Positions 60,042-64,000 of a stretch of DNA of 64,000 nucleotides are shown one piece after another. Both the position numbers and the translations under genes were made by a program. Source of the DNA: Cerasicoccus sp. TK19100 (lineage in GTDB: Bacteria > Verrucomicrobiota > Verrucomicrobiia > Opitutales > Cerasicoccaceae); NCBI RefSeq assembly GCF_027257155.1, contig NZ_JAPWDU010000001.1, positions 792,033 to 856,032 on the forward strand. The letters run 5' to 3'. Position 1 is the first letter of the stretch. Each line of letters starts with the position of its first letter. The notes beneath the pieces are model-generated. The model was not told the origin of the DNA and did not search any database. It saw only the letters and a list, made by a program, of their open reading frames with translations.

Positions 60042-60830
60042 ATGATTACTACGAAACGCTTCGACTATCTGGGCATTAACAAGATCCAGATGCATCCGAC
60101 GGTGGTCAACCACCGCAACCTCACGCAGTCCAAGGTGGATCACTACGCCAAGGACATCCTCGCCAATGGACTGCTAGAGCCGCTGGTGGTTTGGGAAAAA
60201 TCTCCTGGTGAGTTTTATCTGATCGGCGGATTTCACCGTATTAACGCAATCTACAGAATCCGGGAACAAAACCCCGGCTACTTCGACCGCGTCGACGTGC
60301 GTGTGGTGGCGGGCTCGGCCGACGAAATGCGGGCGCTGAACCTTAAGCTCAACTCCGACCGCGTGGACACCAAGATCACGGATTACTTCGAGACGGTGGT
60401 CTACCTGAACAATGTCAACTGGTCCAAAGAGCGCATCGGAGAATTTCTGGATCGCAGCCCCGCCTGGGTGGACGAAATTCTCCGCTACGCGCCCGTGATG
60501 CCGTCAAAGATTGTGAAGTTGCTCGAAAACGGCGAGACGAGTTGGAATCGTGCCAAGGCCGCTTGCCAAAAACTGATGAAGGCCCCCGCTGGCGAAGAAG
60601 ACGCCGCCGCTGCCAAGGCGGAGCAGGAGCTCAAGGAAAAGAAACCCAAGAAGCCGCTAAATTTCCGCTCAGCCAAGACCCGCATCACGGACATGGCGAA
60701 GGCCTCGCCCAAGGCGCGCTACGAATTGGACAATGGCGACTTGAAGGCGCTGATTCTGGTGCTGGAGGGCAAAGAGTTTTCGTCAGCTGATATTAAGCGG
60801 GTCAAGTCCAAGCTTCCAGGCCTGGTGTGA
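60042..60830 (+). CDS. ParB-like nuclease domain protein
   Basis: 262 residues from the ATG at 60042; the frame is open upstream to 59637 but that part overlaps the porin gene. An ATG at 60000 is an alternative. ParB-type features: LGINKIQMHP at the N-terminus, LTQSKVDHYAKDILANGLLEPLVVW, and the box II equivalent LIGGFHRINAIY. A helical helix-turn-helix-like part (WSKERIGEFLDRSPAWVDEILRY) and a Lys/Ala-rich C-terminal region follow. No parA is next to it, so it is probably a stand-alone regulator and not the chromosome-partition ParB. The role is unknown. Confidence 0.78.
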   Translation: MITTKRFDYLGINKIQMHPTVVNHRNLTQSKVDHYAKDILANGLLEPLVVWEKSPGEFYLIGGFHRINAIYRIREQNPGYFDRVDVRVVAGSADEMRALNLKLNSDRVDTKITDYFETVVYLNNVNWSKERIGEFLDRSPAWVDEILRYAPVMPSKIVKLLENGETSWNRAKAACQKLMKAPAGEEDAAAAKAEQELKEKKPKKPLNFRSAKTRITDMAKASPKARYELDNGDLKALILVLEGKEFSSADIKRVKSKLPGLV

Positions 60831-60842
60831 GCTAGAGCACTT

Positions 60843-61310
60843 TCACTCATGCGTCTCTTGCCAGCGCATTGGGCCCAGTCCACTGCGGTTTCCATTGCGG
60901 TTATTGTGACCCGCTACTGCATCGGCCTCACAGTCGGATTGTTCGCTGCTTTCGTTGGCTCCGTTGGCATTCGTTTGCAGCGGAGCCAAGGCAATGCCGC
61001 CAGCGAGCGCAAGGCCTGCGATAATGCCGCTGAATATCGGCCAGAGCTTTTTCTTGGCAGCTGCGTTTTTCAGCCAGGGCCAGGCTAGCCAGAGATGGGC
61101 AATAATCAGGCCGACGAAAATAAGGCCGAAAATCGCGTGGAGTTCGATCAGGTCATGTTTCGATAGCCCGAATACGCTCAGGCTACGCCCTTCCGGGCCG
61201 TGAGGCATACGCCAGTAGAGTAATGCACCCGTGCCACTGAGGAAACAGATCATTAACCAGAGGCTAAGGTTGAGAACGCGGCGAATAGGTAATTTTATCG
61301 ATTTCATCAT
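60843..61310 (-). CDS. Small membrane protein, DUF4405/cytochrome b561-like
   Basis: 155 residues with three TM segments (about 12-32, 54-76 and 87-108). The second segment has a His at each end (ELHAIFGLIFVGLIIAHLWL), a pattern consistent with haem ligation in DUF4405 proteins. The first segment follows KLPIRRVLNLSLWLM. The C-terminal 45 residues are polar, Asn/Glu/His-rich and probably periplasmic. It converges on the ParB-like gene with a 12-base gap. It may carry electrons in the inner membrane; this is inferred. Confidence 0.7.
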   Translation of the reverse strand: MMKSIKLPIRRVLNLSLWLMICFLSGTGALLYWRMPHGPEGRSLSVFGLSKHDLIELHAIFGLIFVGLIIAHLWLAWPWLKNAAAKKKLWPIFSGIIAGLALAGGIALAPLQTNANGANESSEQSDCEADAVAGHNNRNGNRSGLGPMRWQETHE

Positions 61311-61408
61311 GGCGCATAAAACGCCGTGAATTCTTCAATGTGTCACTCGCAGGCGATTTATTAGTGGTCGCCATTGTGTTTATTAGCGGACCACGAGTCC
61401 TGACTGAA

Positions 61409-61684
61409 TCACCACAAAACGAAGACGCCGAAAATAACAACGATCAGGAGTAAGGCGACGATCTTTAACACGAGGTCCTTGGCGGATTTGGGTCGCACGG
61501 TGCCGAATTCACGCTCCGCGAACTCGTCGTAATCAAAGGTGTCATCTTCGGGTAGCTCGAGTCCGTCGTAAGCCGACTCTCCCGAGTGCAGTCCCGTGCG
61601 CTCATCGGCACCGCACTCGGGGCAGGCGAGGGCGTTGGCTTTGACCGTGGCACCGCAGATGCCGCATTCGAACGTATGGCTCAT
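61409..61684 (-). CDS. Zinc-ribbon membrane protein
   Basis: 91 residues. Residues 1-28 form a zinc ribbon with two CxxC pairs (FECGICGA and ACPECGAD). A short acidic linker (YDGLELPEDDTFDYDEFAE) and one TM helix at about 71-90 (LVLKIVALLLIVVIFGVFVLW) follow. It is a small tail-anchored protein; the ribbon probably faces the cytoplasm. It is divergent from the TPR gene. The function is unknown. Confidence 0.8.
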   Translation of the reverse strand: MSHTFECGICGATVKANALACPECGADERTGLHSGESAYDGLELPEDDTFDYDEFAEREFGTVRPKSAKDLVLKIVALLLIVVIFGVFVLW

Positions 61685-61800
61685 TGCAGCATATTATCCA
61701 CGGCACGCGAATGGGCTCAACCATGATTTCTCGAAGTGGTTAGTTACGGTTTTTCCGCTTTTTGTCTTTGCGTGCGTTGCAGATTCGATATCGGTGGGAC

Positions 61801-63483
61801 ATGGCGACAGATTCTGAAGGACCCGGTTTGAGGCGTTGGGCACCGCATTTGATTGCCCTGATTTTTGTGGCTGCGTTATTGGGCGGTGGATATTGGGGCT
61901 GGCAGCGCTACTCTTTGTTTATGGCGGAGCGCGCCATTGCCGAACGTAACTACCGGGATGCGGTTAAGCACTCCAGGCTGCTGCTTGCATACGGCGTGGA
62001 CAAGGAGCCGGCGCTTGAGATTTATTTGCGCGCTCTGATCGAGCTAAGTCCGGAGAATGCCTATCATGAGGTCATGGCGTTGTTGTCCGAGCGTGATGCG
62101 CGCGACTATCCGGAGATCAGCAGGGCAATGCTGTCGTATCTGGTTCAGTCCAATCAGTTCAAGCCAGCCCATGAGCTTAGCAAAAAGCTGGAGCAGTCGA
62201 TGTCTGGCGATCCGGACTACCAATTGCTCATGGCCAATTTGGCGATAAAAGAAGATAATGTTCCGGCGGCCTTGGAGCGGTTGTCGAACGCGTCGGCGCT
62301 CAACCCAACGAATTCTGAGGCCCGCCTGCTAAGTGGTAAACTTTTATTGCGGACAAACAACACCGCGGCCAAGGTGCAGGCCAAGGCGAACTTGAGAGCG
62401 GCCGCGGAGCAAGCTGATGAGTTCGGCCGACAGGCGTTATTCATTCTGGCGACAACGCCAGAGATCCCGCTCTTTGATGCAGACCGGAAGTGGTTGATCT
62501 ATCGCCTGAGAGAGCCACGCACTAGCACCGCAGAAAGTCGCCTGCTCGCGGACAATCAGCAAATCATATTGCAGCCGCTGGGGCGCACCGGCGTCATTCA
62601 GGGAGCCATCAAGCGCGAGGGTAAGGACCACCCGGTGCTCTTGGTGCAGTGGTTGATCGGGCAGGGGGCCTATGCGGAAATGTGGAACTTTCTGGACAGT
62701 GATGTGGGTGAGAAACTGGTCGGAAACGGACGTTGGGATGCGGGCATCATTGCGGCGCTTAGCCGAGACCGAGTTGCTTCCCAAGAGTTTCTGAATCGCA
62801 CTGATAAACCGATTGACGCGCTTAGCCGGGCATTGATGTTGGCCTATCTATCAGCTTACGCTGTTGGGCCAGGTGGTGAGCCCACGCAGCAGTGGCAAGA
62901 TGCCTTTGAATTAGCGGATCAGGCAAATGCCTACGACGAGCTTAACGCTCTGTGCGAAATTGCCAGCCGTAGACAATGGAATGAGGCTGCGGCTGAAGCT
63001 GGCCTGGCAGCATTTATGGCCATCGAGGATGATCAAGCCAAGGTCACCTATACGCCGAAGGTGATGACCGTGTTGAACGCGGCAGGCAGGACACAGCAGA
63101 TGTTGGATGTCACGGTTGAAGTGCTCGACGTGGCCCCGGATTATGAATCGATGATTAACAACCGCGTGTATCTCCGAGCGCTTTTGGGGCAGGTGACCGA
63201 AGTAGACGTCGAAGAGATGCAGGAGATTATCGACGCAGGCGGCCCGAATGCTATGAATTCGGCGCTGGCGCTTTGCTACTTGCAACTCGGTGACGTGGAT
63301 AAAGCTCAGGCGACTTATGCGCGCCTCGATCCCAAGTATTTATCGATTCCGAATTGCCGACTGGTGGGGCTGCTTTTGGCGGCAAAGCTGGGTGATGAGG
63401 AAAGGGCCCAAGAGTTCCAGCGCGGCATCAATGTCGACAATCTGTTGCCCGAAGAGCGCAGCCTATATAACAACGCCTTGTAG
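61801..63483 (+). CDS. Membrane-anchored TPR-repeat protein
   Basis: 560 residues from the ATG at 61801; a TTG at 61762 would add 13. One TM helix at about 17-36 (LIALIFVAALLGGGYWGW) is followed by repeated helical pairs (AERNYRDAVKHSRLLLAYG, KPAHELSKKLEQSM, VPAALERLSNASALNPTNSEARLLSG). These are TPR units, with a last one near ALCYLQLGDVDKAQATYARLDP. The body would be periplasmic. No enzymatic motif. It resembles scaffold proteins of the YbgF or exopolysaccharide-assembly type. It is a single gene before the tRNA cluster. Confidence 0.75.
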   Translation: MATDSEGPGLRRWAPHLIALIFVAALLGGGYWGWQRYSLFMAERAIAERNYRDAVKHSRLLLAYGVDKEPALEIYLRALIELSPENAYHEVMALLSERDARDYPEISRAMLSYLVQSNQFKPAHELSKKLEQSMSGDPDYQLLMANLAIKEDNVPAALERLSNASALNPTNSEARLLSGKLLLRTNNTAAKVQAKANLRAAAEQADEFGRQALFILATTPEIPLFDADRKWLIYRLREPRTSTAESRLLADNQQIILQPLGRTGVIQGAIKREGKDHPVLLVQWLIGQGAYAEMWNFLDSDVGEKLVGNGRWDAGIIAALSRDRVASQEFLNRTDKPIDALSRALMLAYLSAYAVGPGGEPTQQWQDAFELADQANAYDELNALCEIASRRQWNEAAAEAGLAAFMAIEDDQAKVTYTPKVMTVLNAAGRTQQMLDVTVEVLDVAPDYESMINNRVYLRALLGQVTEVDVEEMQEIIDAGGPNAMNSALALCYLQLGDVDKAQATYARLDPKYLSIPNCRLVGLLLAAKLGDEERAQEFQRGINVDNLLPEERSLYNNAL

Positions 63484-63509
63484 TGCTCGGCGTCTGCGCC
63501 AGCACGCTG

Positions 63510-63602
63510 GCGTGGTTCTCATTCAGGTTGACCTGGGCACAAAAAAACGGATGCTTGGGACATCCGTAATCTTATGGAAAAAGTGGCGTCCCCACGGGGA
63601 TT
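63510..63602. repeat. 93-base direct repeat, copy A, with truncated tRNA-Glu end
   Basis: The stretch from GCGTGGTTCTCAT to CCCCACGGGGATT is repeated with few changes at 63682-63774, offset 172 bases. The last 19 bases (63584-63602) are the 3' end of tRNA-Glu including CCA, and then the similarity stops. It therefore holds a cut-off tRNA remnant and is not a functional tRNA. Confidence 0.8.
63541..63566 (-). terminator. Terminator copy A after the tRNA remnant
   Basis: On the minus strand CGGATG and CATCCG (63561-63566 and 63548-63553) form a 6-bp stem, followed by seven T (63541-63547). Confidence 0.7.
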
Positions 63603-63681
63603 GGGTTGCTTAGCAAGTCCTGCGGACCACCTTTGGTGCCCCATCTTCGTTCGCGCTCAGCGCTCACTGCGTCGAACCCCT

Positions 63682-63774
63682 GCGTGGTTCTCATCCCGGT
63701 TAACCTGGGCACAAAAAAATGGATGCTTGGGACATCCGTATTCTTATGGAAAAAGTGGCGTCCCCACGGGGATT
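63682..63774. repeat. 93-base direct repeat, copy B, leading into intact tRNA-Glu
   Basis: The intact counterpart of the 63510-63602 repeat. It includes the terminator and runs into the 3' end of the tRNA-Glu gene. Confidence 0.8.
63713..63738 (-). terminator. Intrinsic terminator of the tRNA-Glu genes
   Basis: On the minus strand CGGATG and CATCCA form the stem with a 7-base loop, followed by seven T (63713-63719). It is 18 bases after the tRNA 3' end. Confidence 0.8.
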
Positions 63775-63833
63775 CGAACCCCGGTCGCTGGAATGAAAAT
63801 CCAGTGTCCTAGACCTGACTAGACGATGGGGAC
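63756..63833 (-). tRNA. tRNA-Glu (anticodon UUC)
   Basis: The reverse strand begins GTCCCCATCGTCTAGTCAGG and ends in the matching GGGGAC, G discriminator and encoded CCA. The acceptor stem GTCCCC/GGGGAC, T-loop GGTTCGAATCC and anticodon loop TTTTCAT (anticodon TTC) are all visible. It is 75 bases plus CCA. Confidence 0.97.
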
Positions 63834-63927
63834 AGACCTGAAAATTGTCTGTCGCGATAGGTTTTATCGTGAACTTGGAAAGAATGTATTTCTATGGCCA
63901 GTCCCGCTTTCAACTGGTGATTGAAAG

Positions 63928-64000
63928 TGGCGTCCCCACGGGGATTCGAACCCCGGTCGCTGGAATGAAAATCCAGTGTCCTAGACCTGACTAGACGATG
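63928..64000 (-). tRNA. tRNA-Glu (anticodon UUC), second copy, cut by window edge
   Basis: It is identical to the first copy over the visible bases, with encoded CCA and anticodon TTC. About five bases at its 5' end lie beyond the window. It is 94 bases upstream of the first copy in transcription order, so both are probably cut from one transcript. Confidence 0.95.

Noticed and set aside
63584..63602. A third tRNA gene
   Set aside because: Only the last 19 bases of tRNA-Glu are present; anticodon, D-arm and most of the T-arm are missing.

Overview
The window looks like a marine or saccharolytic member of the Verrucomicrobiota, class Opitutia (Puniceicoccales/Opitutales-like). The evidence is the combination of PEP-CTERM secreted proteins, LacI-type regulators next to exported glycosidases, a Verru_Chthon cassette A-like prepilin protein, secreted proteins with verrucomicrobial C-terminal repeats, few recognisable Shine-Dalgarno sequences, and no SusC/SusD pair. 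Carotenoid-pigmented Puniceicoccaceae such as Cerasicoccus would fit, but the genus is inference.

Layout. 1-2.9 kb: a truncated FAD-dependent oxidoreductase, a PEP-CTERM protein and a LacI regulator. 3.0-9.5 kb: a tight operon of a TPR lipoprotein, a membrane-anchored sugar-binding protein, ExbB, two ExbD proteins and a one-TM coiled-coil protein ending in a beta-sandwich. 9.5-16 kb: an AraC regulator divergent from a Gfo/Idh oxidoreductase, a SASA-type esterase, an alpha/beta hydrolase and a von Willebrand A protein with a TonB-like anchor. 16-29 kb: a secreted GH16, an oligogalacturonide-lyase-like propeller, a GH78 rhamnosidase-like enzyme, an SGNH hydrolase and a VccA-like prepilin protein with a partner. 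29-51 kb: a polysaccharide region with a beta-helix protein, two multidomain esterases, GH116, a GH-A (GH39-like) glycosidase, a GH94-type phosphorylase, two related PEP-CTERM proteins and a LacI regulator. Three of these secreted proteins share a module of about 225 residues, present in four copies.

51-64 kb is more housekeeping in character: htpG; a five-gene light operon (two roadblock/LC7-like proteins, a microbial rhodopsin, lycopene cyclase crtY and the retinal-forming dioxygenase blh); a FadL-type porin with a PL14-like lyase; a ParB-like protein; a small cytochrome-b561-like protein; a zinc-ribbon protein; a TPR protein; and tandem tRNA-Glu genes with a truncated third copy.

How the genes work together. 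The 16-51 kb genes suggest outer-surface cleavage and deacetylation of a plant or algal polysaccharide, with some degradation finished in the cytoplasm (GH94, GH78 and the PL22-like protein lack signal peptides). The 3-9.5 kb operon could energise or sense sugar uptake by proton motive force without an obvious ABC permease or TonB. The light operon makes a proton-pump-type rhodopsin and its retinal from lycopene. Its unusual points are a Lys at the proton-donor position (D-T-K motif), no helix-B histidine, and co-transcription with two roadblock proteins that have no GTPase partner in the window. These three points are the strongest leads for a new system.
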